From Conexibacter woesei Iso977N (GTDB lineage: Bacteria; Actinomycetota; Thermoleophilia; Solirubrobacterales; Solirubrobacteraceae), in NCBI RefSeq assembly GCF_000424625.1, contig NZ_AUKG01000002.1:1488001-1552000 (forward strand): a stretch of DNA of 64,000 nucleotides, written 5' to 3'. The notes beneath the pieces are model-generated. The model had not been told where the DNA came from and made no database searches. It was given only the letters and a program-made list of their open reading frames with translations. A program made the position numbers and the translations under genes. Of the stretch, positions 18,188 through 26,665 are shown piece by piece (position 1 is the first letter of the stretch; each line of letters starts with the position of its first letter).

Positions 18188-18946
18188 CTACACCTCGGTC
18201 TCCTCGCCCGGCTGCAGGATCCGGACCTCGACGTCCGGGGCCAGCCGCGCGCAGTGGCGCGCGAACTCCTGCGGCGGGTCGACGAGCAGCCGCTGGTGCG
18301 ATGCGCGGCCGGTCGAGGTGACCGGCAGCAGCGTGCCCCAGTGGATCGGGACGACTACGCGCGGGCGCAGCAGCGCGGCGGCGCGCGCGGCCCGCTCGGG
18401 GTCGAGGTGGCCGGGCCCGAGCGACGGGCCCCAGCCCCAGACCGGCAGCAGCGCGACGTCGAGGCCGCCGTCGCCGATCCGCTCCATGCCGTCGAACAGG
18501 TCGGTGTCGCCGGGGAAGTAGATCCGGGCGCCGTCGCCCTCGATCACGAAGCCGAGCGCATCCGCGTGCGCGCCGAGCGGGCGGCGGCGGCCGTCGTGGC
18601 GCGCGGGGACGGCGGTGACGCCAGCATCAACGCCTACATCTACGCGTTCTCCTACACGTACCTCCCGGACGTCCTCCAGCCCCGCGGTCGCCGCCAGCGC
18701 GCGGCGCAGCCCGTGCGGGCCGATCACCGGCACGGCCGCGTGGATCCGGCGCAGCGTCGGGACGTCGGCGTGGTCGTAGTGCAGGTGCGAGACCAGGACC
18801 GCGTCCAGTGGCGCCGGCAGCTCGGGCACCGGCACGTGGCGGCGCAGGTGCGCGACGCGCGAGCGCAGGACCGGGTCGGTCAGGACGCGCGCGCCGGCGA
18901 CTTCGACGAGGACGGTTGCGTGACCGAGCCAGACGATCCGAGCCAT
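18188..18946 (-). CDS. MBL-fold metallo-hydrolase (UlaG/YtnP-like)
   Basis: A 252-residue metallo-beta-lactamase-fold protein beginning MARIVWLGHATVLVEV, as in the UlaG-like (lactonase_B) group. Metal ligands: SHLHYDHAD, ARHDGRRR, YFPGDTDLF and PIHWGT. It is the final gene of a five-gene minus-strand operon and its start lies 67 bp inside the end of the preceding BrkB-like gene, an unusually long same-strand overlap that implies tight coupling. No signal peptide. The substrate is unknown; phosphodiester or lactone chemistry occurs in relatives. Confidence 0.82.
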   Translation of the reverse strand: MARIVWLGHATVLVEVAGARVLTDPVLRSRVAHLRRHVPVPELPAPLDAVLVSHLHYDHADVPTLRRIHAAVPVIGPHGLRRALAATAGLEDVREVRVGERVDVGVDAGVTAVPARHDGRRRPLGAHADALGFVIEGDGARIYFPGDTDLFDGMERIGDGGLDVALLPVWGWGPSLGPGHLDPERAARAAALLRPRVVVPIHWGTLLPVTSTGRASHQRLLVDPPQEFARHCARLAPDVEVRILQPGEETEV

Positions 18947-19713
18947 GTGGTGTTGGCGATGTAGGCGCCGACGGCCGCGGCGGTGACGAGCACGAAGCCC
19001 AGCGCCCAGAGCATCGTCAGCAGGGTGAACGCGATGCCGATCGCCCCGAACTGCGAGCTGGCCGACGACAGCGCGCGCGGCATGTAGATCAGCAGCCCGG
19101 CGGACAGCAGCGTCATGCCGAAGGCGGTCAGCGCGGCCTGCGGCACCAGCCGCTTCCAGCGGACGCGGCGGGCGAGCAGCAGGTAGGGCGTGATCGACCA
19201 CAGCAGGAACGTCCCGCACAGCGAGATCACGTTGTAGGGCCAGCCGTGGAACCAGCCGCGCACGACCGGGAAGATCGTGAGGTAGGCCGCGAACGCGGCG
19301 ACCCAGGCGAGGTTCCAGCCGGTCGAGCGGAAGCCGCGCTTGGGCAGCTCCCAGGTCAGCTCGAACGTGCGCTGCACCGCGCGGGTGAACGACAGCGACG
19401 AGAAGATCACGATCACCACGCCGAGCGTCGTCAGCGACGCGCCGCCGGTGCCGTTGCCGAACGCCTGCTTGACCGAGTCGGCCGTGCTGCCGGTGAGGTC
19501 GAAGCGGTCGATCAGCGTGTCGGCGAACGACTGCTCGTCGGTCGCGCCGGTGCCGGCGATCACGATCAGCAGCGGGATCAGCGCGCCGAAGGCCTGCGCG
19601 CCGATGACCAGCGCGCGGTCGAGGATCTCCAGCGAGATCAGGCGCGCGACGAGCCCGCGACCCCACGTCAGCATGTCGCCGAAGGACCAGCGGCGCGGAT
19701 GCGGCCGCCTCAT
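18880..19713 (-). CDS. YihY/BrkB family membrane protein
   Basis: A 277-residue integral membrane protein of the YihY (formerly RNase BN/BrkB) family, with six hydrophobic segments. Recognisable parts are an N-terminal region ending ALVIGAQAFGALIPLLIVIA, SLSFTRAVQRTFELTWEL, and FLLWSITPYLLLARRVRWK. The family is probably transport- or envelope-related but lacks a settled function. It overlaps the upstream gene by ATGA at 19710-19713 and the downstream hydrolase by 67 bp, placing it fourth in the envelope operon. Confidence 0.82.
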   Translation of the reverse strand: MRRPHPRRWSFGDMLTWGRGLVARLISLEILDRALVIGAQAFGALIPLLIVIAGTGATDEQSFADTLIDRFDLTGSTADSVKQAFGNGTGGASLTTLGVVIVIFSSLSFTRAVQRTFELTWELPKRGFRSTGWNLAWVAAFAAYLTIFPVVRGWFHGWPYNVISLCGTFLLWSITPYLLLARRVRWKRLVPQAALTAFGMTLLSAGLLIYMPRALSSASSQFGAIGIAFTLLTMLWALGFVLVTAAAVGAYIANTTWLGSSGSVTQPSSSKSPARAS

Positions 19714-20831
19714 GGCACCGCCGCGACCGGCGGCGCGACGGGCGGCAGGCCCGCGGCCTCGCGGATCACCTGGCGGCGCAGCGCCCAGACGCCGGCGGCC
19801 GCGAGCAGGGCGTAGAACAGGATCGCCCAGAGCTGGCCGGCGGCGGGCAGCAGCCCGGCGGCGAGCAGGACCAGGACCAGCACGAGCACGCCGGCGTAGA
19901 CGAGGCCGCCGTGCGCGATCAGCGCCGGCGCCGTGAAGCGGCGCGCGCTGCGCGCCCACGACGTCCCGCCGGCCAGCCAGCCGGCGGCGATGTCGACGAC
20001 GCCGAGGACGACGAGGGCGCCCGCGATGTCGTGCAGCAGCGAGGTCGCGATCGACCACGTCGCCCGCGCCGCGGGCTCGTCGGTCCCGCTGTCGGCGAGC
20101 GTCTTGACGACGTAGTTGCCCCCGGCGCGGCGGGCGACGAGCAGCAGCAGCCCGGCGATCAGGAGCGCGACGCCCGCGTAGATGATCCCGCGGGAGCGGT
20201 CGGGTGCGAGCGCGACGCCGGCGACGAGCAGGACGATCAGCAGCACGATGCTGACCCAGCGCAGCGTGCGCACGGCGTGGACGACCTGGCGGATCGTCTT
20301 GAGGTTGTCGCCCTTGAGCACGTGGACGGTGCCGTGGTCGCCGGTCGCGTCGGGCAGGACGCCGAGCCGCGTGGCGAGCACGCCGAGCTGCGGGCGCAGG
20401 TCGATGACGACACCGAGGTTGGCCAGGCGGCTGTTGCCGTCGACGATCTCGATGAACTGCTCGTGGGCGTGGCGGTTGGTGTTGCGCCACAGCCTCTGGA
20501 ACGCGCCGGAGGCGATCAGGCGCCTGGCGGTGCGCTCGGCGATCTCGCCGGACGCGGCGGCCAGCGGGGCGGCGAGCGGCTGCAGCCGCGGCGGCAGGCC
20601 GTCCTTGAGCTTGGCCTGGATCGTCGGCCCGTCGACGAGCTGGTCGGCGAGGTAGGCGGCGGTCGCGTCCTGGATCGCGGGCTCCTGGAGCAGGCGCGAG
20701 GACGTGTCGACCCAGTTGTCGGTGTTGAGCAGCTGGCGGTCGGCCCAGGCGCCGAGCACGGCGACGACCGCGACCAGGCAGGCCAGGACCAGCAGGACGG
20801 ACGACAGCGTGCGGCGCAGCAACGGGCTCAT
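19710..20831 (-). CDS. Multi-pass membrane protein of unknown function
   Basis: A 373-residue protein. One N-terminal transmembrane helix (SSVLLVLACLVAVVAVLGAW) precedes an extracytoplasmic segment of about 150 residues, containing RQLLNTDNWVDTSSRLL and RHAHEQFIEIVDGNSRLAN. About six more hydrophobic segments follow. The TDNWVDT motif near the start occurs in uncharacterised actinobacterial membrane proteins. ATGA overlaps on both sides (20828-20831 and 19710-19713) bind it to the operon. No enzymatic motif is visible. Confidence 0.72.
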   Translation of the reverse strand: MSPLLRRTLSSVLLVLACLVAVVAVLGAWADRQLLNTDNWVDTSSRLLQEPAIQDATAAYLADQLVDGPTIQAKLKDGLPPRLQPLAAPLAAASGEIAERTARRLIASGAFQRLWRNTNRHAHEQFIEIVDGNSRLANLGVVIDLRPQLGVLATRLGVLPDATGDHGTVHVLKGDNLKTIRQVVHAVRTLRWVSIVLLIVLLVAGVALAPDRSRGIIYAGVALLIAGLLLLVARRAGGNYVVKTLADSGTDEPAARATWSIATSLLHDIAGALVVLGVVDIAAGWLAGGTSWARSARRFTAPALIAHGGLVYAGVLVLVLVLLAAGLLPAAGQLWAILFYALLAAAGVWALRRQVIREAAGLPPVAPPVAAVP

Positions 20832-22903
20832 GGGACGGGCTCCGGGATCGGGTCGGGGGCGGCGGGCGTGGCGTACTCCGCGTGGCCGAGGTCGACCATC
20901 CAGCCGCGCAGCACGTGGTGGACGGCGGCGGCGCCGACGATCTCCTCGGACGGGAGCGGCAGCGTCGCGGGGGCCAGCAGGAACGGGTGGGCCTGGCCGC
21001 CGCCCAGGCCGCCGTGGGAGCCGACGAGCTCCTCGAACGCGGCGACCTCGGCGGTCTGCTCCCAGAAGGCGGAGTTGACCAAGATGTCGGGGCAGTGCGG
21101 GAACGCGGCGGTGCGCGCGACGTGCCGCGCCGCGCGGGGGCCGTAGGGGGCGAGCGGGTCGACGCCGTCGACGTGGCCGGTCGCGAGGTCGTGCGTGCCC
21201 TCGGCGCCGAGGACGACGTCGTGGCCCGCGTCGTCGCGGACGACGACGAAGCCGATCCCGGCATGGTCGCGCAGCGCGGCGATCAGGTTGGGGTACTCGC
21301 GCTCGATCGTCGCGCGCGTCGCGCGGCCGTCCAGGCGCGGGAACGTGATCAGCCCGAGGTTGCCCGAGGCCATCACCGAGACCTCCGGGAGCTGCTCGCC
21401 GGCGGCCGGCGCCTCCTCCTCCGGGTGCTTCTGGGAGACGCGCACCTCGCCGCCCTCGGTGCGGTGCGCGCGGGTGGCGATCCGGACGGCGCGGGCGCCC
21501 GCCGAGTCGCCGGTCCCGGCCTCGGTCAGCGCCGCGCCGAGGCGGCCGGCGGCCTCGTCCTCGCCCGAGGCCTCGGCGGCGACCGCCTCGTCGGCGATCC
21601 CGCACGCGCGCTGGACCAGCGCCTCGAGCGTCTCGCCGTAGCGGTCGCGGAACGTCGCGCCCTGGGTCTGGCCGTGATCGCTGAGGACTGCCACGCGGTA
21701 GGGCCGCGCGCCGCGCGCCTCGGCCGCGGCGGCCAGGCGCCGGATCCGGCGGTCGACGCGGCGCAGGACCGCCAGCGTGTCGGCACGTTCGATCCCCGAG
21801 TGGTGGGCGACCTCGTCGTAGGCCAGGAACGTCGTGTAGATCACGGGCCGCCCGGCCTCGAGGTCGCCGATCACCGACTCGACCTGGAGGTCGAGCTGGA
21901 CCGCGGTCGCGTAGGCGCGCATGACCGCGTAGGAGAACCCGCGATGGACGCGCGGCCTGACGTCGCGGCGGCGCTGCTGGGCGGCGTAGAGCAGCTCGGC
22001 GCCGACGTCGTAGAACGTCAGCAGCAGCGTGCGGGCCACGTTGTAGGGGCTGGAGAAGTAGGTGAAGTAGTCCTGGCCCAGCCTCCCGCGGCGGACGTCG
22101 AGGACCGTGCTCATCGTCAGCAGCGAGTGCGGCGCGTCGCCGCTGAGGATGTTCGCGCGGCTGGCGCCGTCGCTGAACAGCAGCCCGCGGCCGTCGGAGA
22201 CGCGGCGCTCCAGCTCGGCGGCGTCGCGCGGGTGGTTGGTGACGATCGGCGCGCCGCGCTCCTTCTCCCACCACCGGAACGCGGGCATGTCCTCGTTGCT
22301 GCCGTGCAGGATCCCGGCCTGGCAGGCGCCGGTCTGCGAGGACCAGTCGGTCTCCCAGCGGACGAGGTGGTGGCTGCCGTCGTCGACCCAGCGCTGCAGG
22401 GTCGGCGCGTTGCCGTCGCGCAGCGCGCGCTGCAGGACGTCGTGGGCGAGGCCGTCGATCTCCAGCAGCAGCAGGCCCGGGACCTCGGAGCGATCGGCCG
22501 CCCTGCGGCGCCTGAGCGCGAGGTGCGAGGCGAAGCGCTCGTCGTCGTCGATCGACAGGACGGTCGCCATCACCGTCGTGATCAGCGTCGCGCAGATCGC
22601 GACGACGATCCCGGTCCAGACGTCGTCGATGTGCACGCCCGGGGCGATCGCCGCGGCCAGCAGCAGCACCGCGGCGTTCATGACGAGCACGAAGCCGCCG
22701 AGCGTCAGGACCGTCAGCGGCAGCGCGAAGCGCACGACCGCGGGCCACACCACGGCGTTCAGCAGCCCGGCGATGACCGCCAGGATCACGGCGTCGCCGA
22801 ACGACTCGACGCTGTAGCCCGGGATCACCGGGCCGAGGACGAGCAGCGCCGCAGCCGCGATCAGCAGCGTGAACAGCGTCCGTGGTCCGAGGCCGCCGGG
22901 CAT
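20828..22903 (-). CDS. Phage-holin-like membrane domain fused to an alkaline-phosphatase-superfamily phosphodiesterase
   Basis: A 691-residue fusion. Residues 1-125 hold four hydrophobic segments resembling the mycobacterial 4-TMS holin family. From about residue 145 the alkaline phosphatase/type I phosphodiesterase fold begins: metal Asp in LLLLEIDGLAHD, probable nucleophile region WSSQTGACQAG, then AYDEVAHHSG, AVLSDHGQTQG and FPHCPDILVNSAFW. A membrane-tethered hydrolase of envelope phosphoesters (lipid or polymer head groups) is plausible by analogy with LtaS- and PIG-type enzymes. Second gene of the operon. Confidence 0.78.
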   Translation of the reverse strand: MPGGLGPRTLFTLLIAAAALLVLGPVIPGYSVESFGDAVILAVIAGLLNAVVWPAVVRFALPLTVLTLGGFVLVMNAAVLLLAAAIAPGVHIDDVWTGIVVAICATLITTVMATVLSIDDDERFASHLALRRRRAADRSEVPGLLLLEIDGLAHDVLQRALRDGNAPTLQRWVDDGSHHLVRWETDWSSQTGACQAGILHGSNEDMPAFRWWEKERGAPIVTNHPRDAAELERRVSDGRGLLFSDGASRANILSGDAPHSLLTMSTVLDVRRGRLGQDYFTYFSSPYNVARTLLLTFYDVGAELLYAAQQRRRDVRPRVHRGFSYAVMRAYATAVQLDLQVESVIGDLEAGRPVIYTTFLAYDEVAHHSGIERADTLAVLRRVDRRIRRLAAAAEARGARPYRVAVLSDHGQTQGATFRDRYGETLEALVQRACGIADEAVAAEASGEDEAAGRLGAALTEAGTGDSAGARAVRIATRAHRTEGGEVRVSQKHPEEEAPAAGEQLPEVSVMASGNLGLITFPRLDGRATRATIEREYPNLIAALRDHAGIGFVVVRDDAGHDVVLGAEGTHDLATGHVDGVDPLAPYGPRAARHVARTAAFPHCPDILVNSAFWEQTAEVAAFEELVGSHGGLGGGQAHPFLLAPATLPLPSEEIVGAAAVHHVLRGWMVDLGHAEYATPAAPDPIPEPVP

Positions 22904-22939
22904 GACACCGGCGATCCTCCCGGCGCGCAGGGTGAGGCG

Positions 22940-22962
22940 GAGTCGCCCGCGGGGGGTGACTC
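22940..22962 (-). promoter_or_regulatory. Intercistronic hairpin in the envelope operon
   Basis: A 9-bp stem, GAGTCGCCC with GGGTGACTC (one non-Watson-Crick pair, 5-nt loop), starts at the stop codon of the flippase-like gene. It sits in the only real gap (57 bp) of the operon. No U-tract follows, so it may be a processing or partial-termination element. Confidence 0.3.
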
Positions 22963-23971
22963 AGGATGCTGCGGCGGCGCGATCCTCGCCGCCGGTCGCG
23001 ATCCTGCGGCGGTACACGAGCCACGCGATCAGGCCCGCGGGCAGCATCAGCCAGTAGGACACGAGGCGGTAGGCGAGCGTCGCGACCGCCGCGTCGCCGC
23101 CCCTGACGCCGGCCAGCGCCAGCGTCGCGGTCAGCCCGGCCTCGACGACGCCGAGGCCGCCCGGCGTCAGCGGGATCTGGGCCAGCAGCTGCGCGGTGAC
23201 GTAGGCGAGCAGGACGAGGCTGAAGCGCGGGTGCGCGCCGACCGCGGTGATGGCGGTCAGCAGCGCCAGCAGGTCGAACAGCCAGCGCCCGATCGCCGCC
23301 GCGCACGCGCGCAGCAGGCGGTCGCCGAGGCGCTCGAAGACCTCGTCGCGCTGCACGACCAGGCGGTCCGGCAGCGCGGGGGAGACGGCGCGGTCGCCGG
23401 GGAGCTTGCGGCTGACGTTGACGACCGCGCGCCCGACCCAGCGCAGCGAGCGCTCGCTGCGCGCCACGCCGACGCCGAGCGCGAACATCAGCACGAAGAT
23501 GACGAGGCCGAGGATCGCGGTCTCCAGCAGCGTGTGCGGGACGCTGAGGCCGAAGACGATCGCCGGGAGCGCCAGCACCGGCATCACGCACAGCGCCGCG
23601 ACCTGCAGCACCGTCGCCGCCGCCAGCCCGGTCGCGATCGACGCGCGCGGCACGTCGGCGGCGTTGAGCATGTTGTACTGCGCGGCCGCCGCGGTGGCCG
23701 CGCCGCCGGGGATCACGCGGCCCAGCGCGCCGCCGGCCAGCTGCGACGTCGCGACCGCCGTGGTGTCACGGGTCCCGATCGACAGCGCCTGCAGCTCCCA
23801 CAGGCACAGGCACGACAGCGCCTCGGCGACGACCATCCCGACCAGCCAGTAGGGCTTGAGGTTGGCGACCTTCGGCCACGCGCCCAGCACCTCGCCGATC
23901 GCCGGGGCGACGCCGTAGATGACCAGGCCCGTGAGGGCGAGCGCGACCGCGCGTCGCACGAGGGACGACAT
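22961..23971 (-). CDS. Lysylphosphatidylglycerol-synthase TM-region / UPF0104-type membrane protein
   Basis: A 336-residue polytopic protein with the family's Gly/Pro-rich motifs: GGALGRVIPGGAATAAAAQY near residue 80, and LAQIPLTPGGLGVVEAGLTA near residue 270. The PxTPGGLGxxE pattern is characteristic of the LPG_synthase_TM family, whose members include lipid flippases and glycolipid-related proteins. About eight hydrophobic segments and a basic C-terminus. It is the promoter-proximal gene of the five-gene operon running to 18188, so the set probably acts on membrane lipids or cell-wall precursors. Confidence 0.8.
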   Translation of the reverse strand: MSSLVRRAVALALTGLVIYGVAPAIGEVLGAWPKVANLKPYWLVGMVVAEALSCLCLWELQALSIGTRDTTAVATSQLAGGALGRVIPGGAATAAAAQYNMLNAADVPRASIATGLAAATVLQVAALCVMPVLALPAIVFGLSVPHTLLETAILGLVIFVLMFALGVGVARSERSLRWVGRAVVNVSRKLPGDRAVSPALPDRLVVQRDEVFERLGDRLLRACAAAIGRWLFDLLALLTAITAVGAHPRFSLVLLAYVTAQLLAQIPLTPGGLGVVEAGLTATLALAGVRGGDAAVATLAYRLVSYWLMLPAGLIAWLVYRRRIATGGEDRAAAAS

Positions 23972-24016
23972 GCCCCCGCGACCTTACCCGTGTAGGCGGC
24001 TGGCTATTGCGCCGGG

Positions 24017-24358
24017 CTAGACGGCCATCGCGGTCGCCGGCTCCCAGCCGGCGGCCCCGGGCCGCCGCGGGATCAGCGTGCACTCGAACGCGCCGCAGTC
24101 GACGCGCACCGGCTGCCCGGCGCTGAGCCCGGAGGCCGGGAACGAGCGGTCGGGGCGCAGCGGTCGGATCCCGAGCTGGGCGTGTCCGCGACGGGACGCG
24201 GCGGTGCAGAGCGCGCGCTCGGCGTGCTGGAGCGTCAGCCGCCAGCCCGCGGCGACGAGCGTCGCGCCGTGCCACAGCTCCCAGCGCCAGCGCTGGCCGA
24301 GCCGGCTGCGCGGCAGCGGGTGCAGTGCGTAGGCGAACTGAGGGCCGTCGAGAGACAC
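24017..24358 (-). CDS. Small hypothetical protein
   Basis: A 113-residue soluble protein that I do not recognise. It has an N-terminal MSLDGPQFAYALHP, a Trp-rich stretch (RWRWELWHGATLVAAGWRL), a possible compact beta-rich fold and two Cys near the end (VDCGAFECTLIP). The GTG start at 24358 is supported by a strong ribosome-binding site, GAAGGAAG, 4 nt upstream. It is divergent from the metallopeptidase-like gene and sits 45 bp after the start of the envelope operon on the same strand. Confidence 0.6.
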   Translation of the reverse strand: MSLDGPQFAYALHPLPRSRLGQRWRWELWHGATLVAAGWRLTLQHAERALCTAASRRGHAQLGIRPLRPDRSFPASGLSAGQPVRVDCGAFECTLIPRRPGAAGWEPATAMAV

Positions 24359-24402
24359 CGGACTTCCTTCAAGCTAGCGCGCCCGGCGCCGATGGTGGGA
24401 AC

Positions 24403-25065
24403 GTGGACGTTCGCTCCCGCCCCTTCGCCGTGCCCGCGCTCGCGGTCCTGCTGATCCTCGGCGGCCTGCTCGCGCTGCGCGCGCACCACGGCAGCGTCGC
24501 CCAGGCCCTCGGCGGCGGGCGCCAGGTCGGCAGGATCAGCGCCGCCGAGCGCGCGGGGACGTTCGTGTTCGACCCGTCGATCGCCCCGGCCGACCGCGCA
24601 GCGATCGTGCGCGCCGTCGCCGACGCCAACCCGCAGGCCCAGGCGCTGATCGGCGCGGTCGACGGGCTCGTGAACATCAGGCTCGCCGGGCTCGGCAGCA
24701 AGGTCGTCGGGCTGACCGAGAGCGACGGCGATCGCTACGACGTGACGCTCGACCTCGGCACGGTCTCGCGCGAGTACGGCCAGCGCGGGATCGACCGGCT
24801 CGTCCAGCACGAGCTCGGCCACGTCGTCGACTTCGCGCTCGTGCCCGAGGACATGAACAAGCAGCTCGACGCGCAGATCCCGCAGGGCTATGGCTGCGAG
24901 GACGGCAACTCGGGCGGCTGCGCCAACCGCGACGAGCGCTTCGCCGAGAGCTTCGCGAAGTGGGCGTCGGGCGACATCGGCGTCGACCTGTACCTGGGGT
25001 ACAAGGTCCCGCCGCCGGACGACCTCAGCAGCTGGGGTGCTCCGTTGGCGACGTTGATCGGCTAG
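24403..25065 (+). CDS. Membrane-anchored HEXXH metallopeptidase-like protein
   Basis: A 220-residue protein. Residues about 6-24 (FAVPALAVLLILGGLLAL) form a signal-anchor. The HEXXH zinc motif is VQHELGHVVDF near residue 145, and a downstream Glu in DERFAESFAKWAS could be the third ligand, as in gluzincins. Cys residues in GYGCEDGNSGGCAN may form a disulfide. The GTG start at 24403 was chosen because it begins the hydrophobic segment soon after a GTGGGA site. The stop lies in the 3-nt loop of CGGC-TAG-GCCG and overlaps the convergent acetyltransferase by 4 bp. Confidence 0.7.
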   Translation: MDVRSRPFAVPALAVLLILGGLLALRAHHGSVAQALGGGRQVGRISAAERAGTFVFDPSIAPADRAAIVRAVADANPQAQALIGAVDGLVNIRLAGLGSKVVGLTESDGDRYDVTLDLGTVSREYGQRGIDRLVQHELGHVVDFALVPEDMNKQLDAQIPQGYGCEDGNSGGCANRDERFAESFAKWASGDIGVDLYLGYKVPPPDDLSSWGAPLATLIG

Positions 25066-25580
25066 GCCGGGTCGCTCGCCAGCTTGGCGTACAACAACAT
25101 GTCGCCGCGGCGCCCGGGCTTGAGGAACATGCCGCGCATCAGGCCCTCGCGGGCGTAGCCGGCCTTCTGGGCGACGCGCTCGGAGCCCTTGTTGTCGTCG
25201 TCGATCAGCAGCGTGACGCGCAGCAGCCCGCGCTCGGCGAACGCCCACGCGGTGAGCGCGCGCAGCGCGGCGGTGGCGACGCCGCGGCCGCGGGCGGCGG
25301 GGGCGGTGAGGTAGCCGAGCTCGGCCTCCCGCGCCTCGGTGTCGATCGCGACGGCGAGCGCGACGCCGTAGAACGTGTCGTCGCCGTTGGGGCCGAGGAT
25401 CGCGAACGCCTCCTTGGCGCCGGTCCTGCGGCCCTCGTCGTAGCGGGCCAGCCAGCGGGCGGGAAAGCCCGGCTCGGGCGGGTTCGGGAAGCGCGTGAAG
25501 CGCAGCGCGTCCGGATCCTCCGCCATCGGGGCGAACGCGTCCAGGTGCTCGGCGCCGAAGGGAACGAGGCGTACGTCCAT
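25062..25580 (-). CDS. GNAT family N-acetyltransferase
   Basis: A 172-residue acetyltransferase of the RimJ/RimL-like branch: N-terminal MDVRLVPFGAEHLDAFAPM, acetyl-CoA-binding motif A in YLTAPAARGRGVATAALRAL (R/QxxGxG/A pattern as RGRGVA), and ERVAQKAGYAREGLM near the C-terminus as in RimJ-type enzymes. It probably transfers acetyl from acetyl-CoA to an amine in the cytoplasm; the substrate is unknown. It converges on the peptidase gene with a 4-bp overlap. Confidence 0.85.
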   Translation of the reverse strand: MDVRLVPFGAEHLDAFAPMAEDPDALRFTRFPNPPEPGFPARWLARYDEGRRTGAKEAFAILGPNGDDTFYGVALAVAIDTEAREAELGYLTAPAARGRGVATAALRALTAWAFAERGLLRVTLLIDDDNKGSERVAQKAGYAREGLMRGMFLKPGRRGDMLLYAKLASDPA

Positions 25581-25624
25581 GCCCCGAACCCTAGAGCGCC
25601 GAGCACCCAGGTGCCTCTCGATGA

Positions 25625-25657
25625 AGCAGGTCCTACAACTCGAGTGCTAGGACTGCT
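25625..25657 (-). terminator. Hairpin containing the stop codon of the RTX-like gene
   Basis: AGCA(G)GTCCTA and TAGGACTGCT pair over 10 bp with one bulge. The 12-nt loop contains the palindrome ACTCGAGT. The CTA at 25647-25649 (TAG stop on the minus strand) is part of the right arm and loop junction. No long U-tract. Confidence 0.5.
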
Positions 25658-26507
25658 TGTTGGCGTCCGCCGGGGACTGCTGGGCGTCCTCGGACTTCGA
25701 GTCGCTCGGCTTCGGGTCCTTGCGGACGACCTTCTCGCAGGAGCCGTTGGGGTTGTCGGCGGTCGCATCGGTGATCACGTCGACGTTGTCGAGCAGCGCG
25801 GTGTCGTTGCCGGGGCCGCAGGTGATGCGGTCGACCTCTCCGTCACGGGTGTGGAACGTGTCGTTGCCGTTGCCGCCGTCGAGCGTGTCGCCGGTCTGGT
25901 CGACCTGGCCGGGCGCGGCCTGGACGTCGCCGCGGGCCAGCGCCCAGAGGTCGTCGTTGCCGTCGCCGCCGTAGCTCGTGTCGACGCCGAGGTTGGCGTA
26001 GATCCTGTCGTTGCCCGGGCCGCCGTCCTGGATGTCGTCGCCGGTGCCGCCCGACATGATGTCATTGCCGTTCTCGCCGTAGTTCTTGTCGTTGCCCGGG
26101 CCGCCGGAGATGCGGTCGCGCGAGTCGCCGCCCTTGAGCGTGTCGTCGCCCGAGTTGCCGAAGATGTGGTCGAACGAGGTCAGGTCGCCGGTGCCGTTGG
26201 CGTCGCCGGTGATCGTGTCGTTGCCCTTACCGCCCCAGAGCCAGTCGTTGCCCTGGACGCCCGCGATCGTGTCGTTGCCGTCGCCGCCGAAGACGCGGTC
26301 GTTGCCCTCGCCGCCGTTGAGCTGGTCGTCGCCGGCCTTGCCCCAGATGCGGTCGTTGCCGGCGTTGCCGTTGATGACGTCGGTCACGTTGGTGCCCTTG
26401 AGGCGCTCGTTGCCCGGACCACCGTTGATCGTGGCGGCGACGGCCGAAGAGGCCGGGATCAGGGCGAGCGCGGCGGTGCCGGTGATGATGGACTTGCGAA
26501 GCTTCAT
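25647..26507 (-). CDS. Secreted RTX-type calcium-binding repeat protein
   Basis: A 286-residue secreted protein. The signal peptide is KSIITGTAALALIPASSAVAA. It is followed by about a dozen RTX-like nonapeptides (GGEGNDRVFGGDGNDTI; GGTGDDIQDGGPGNDRI), which fold into calcium-binding parallel beta-rolls. The tail has RDGEVDRITCGPGNDTALL and a Lys/Ser/Asp-rich end. ATG 26507 follows a GGGAGGA site by about 12 nt. The signal peptide implies Sec export rather than type I secretion. It is divergent from a second RTX-like gene across a symmetric GTGAG array. Confidence 0.85.
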   Translation of the reverse strand: MKLRKSIITGTAALALIPASSAVAATINGGPGNERLKGTNVTDVINGNAGNDRIWGKAGDDQLNGGEGNDRVFGGDGNDTIAGVQGNDWLWGGKGNDTITGDANGTGDLTSFDHIFGNSGDDTLKGGDSRDRISGGPGNDKNYGENGNDIMSGGTGDDIQDGGPGNDRIYANLGVDTSYGGDGNDDLWALARGDVQAAPGQVDQTGDTLDGGNGNDTFHTRDGEVDRITCGPGNDTALLDNVDVITDATADNPNGSCEKVVRKDPKPSDSKSEDAQQSPADANKQS

Positions 26508-26589
26508 GGTGCGGTCAGTCCTCCCGAGGAGATCGTGCATCGTTGACGCTGAGGAGGTTCACCGCTTCCGGGCCGTTTCCCATCGTGCT

Positions 26590-26626
26590 CTCACCAACAC
26601 CTCACGCTCCGTGAGAGTTATGTGAG
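26590..26626. promoter_or_regulatory. Symmetric four-half-site operator (CTCAC x2, GTGAG x2)
   Basis: CTCAC (26590-26594), CTCAC (26601-26605), GTGAG (26611-26615) and GTGAG (26622-26626). Within each pair the repeats are 11 bp apart, one helical turn, and the two pairs are inverted about 26608. This is the layout expected for OmpR/PhoB-type dimers on direct repeats. The array lies 39 bp before the start at 26666 and between two divergent RTX-like genes. The response regulator at 27153 is the obvious candidate ligand. Confidence 0.65.
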
Positions 26627-26665
26627 ACAGGGCGTTTGCAGGTGGTTCGCGCGGGAACCTGCGTC

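Noticed and set aside
25775-26540. RTX repeat region considered as a DNA tandem repeat or CRISPR-like array
   Set aside because: The periodicity is at the protein level (nine-residue repeats) with variable codons and no constant spacer length.
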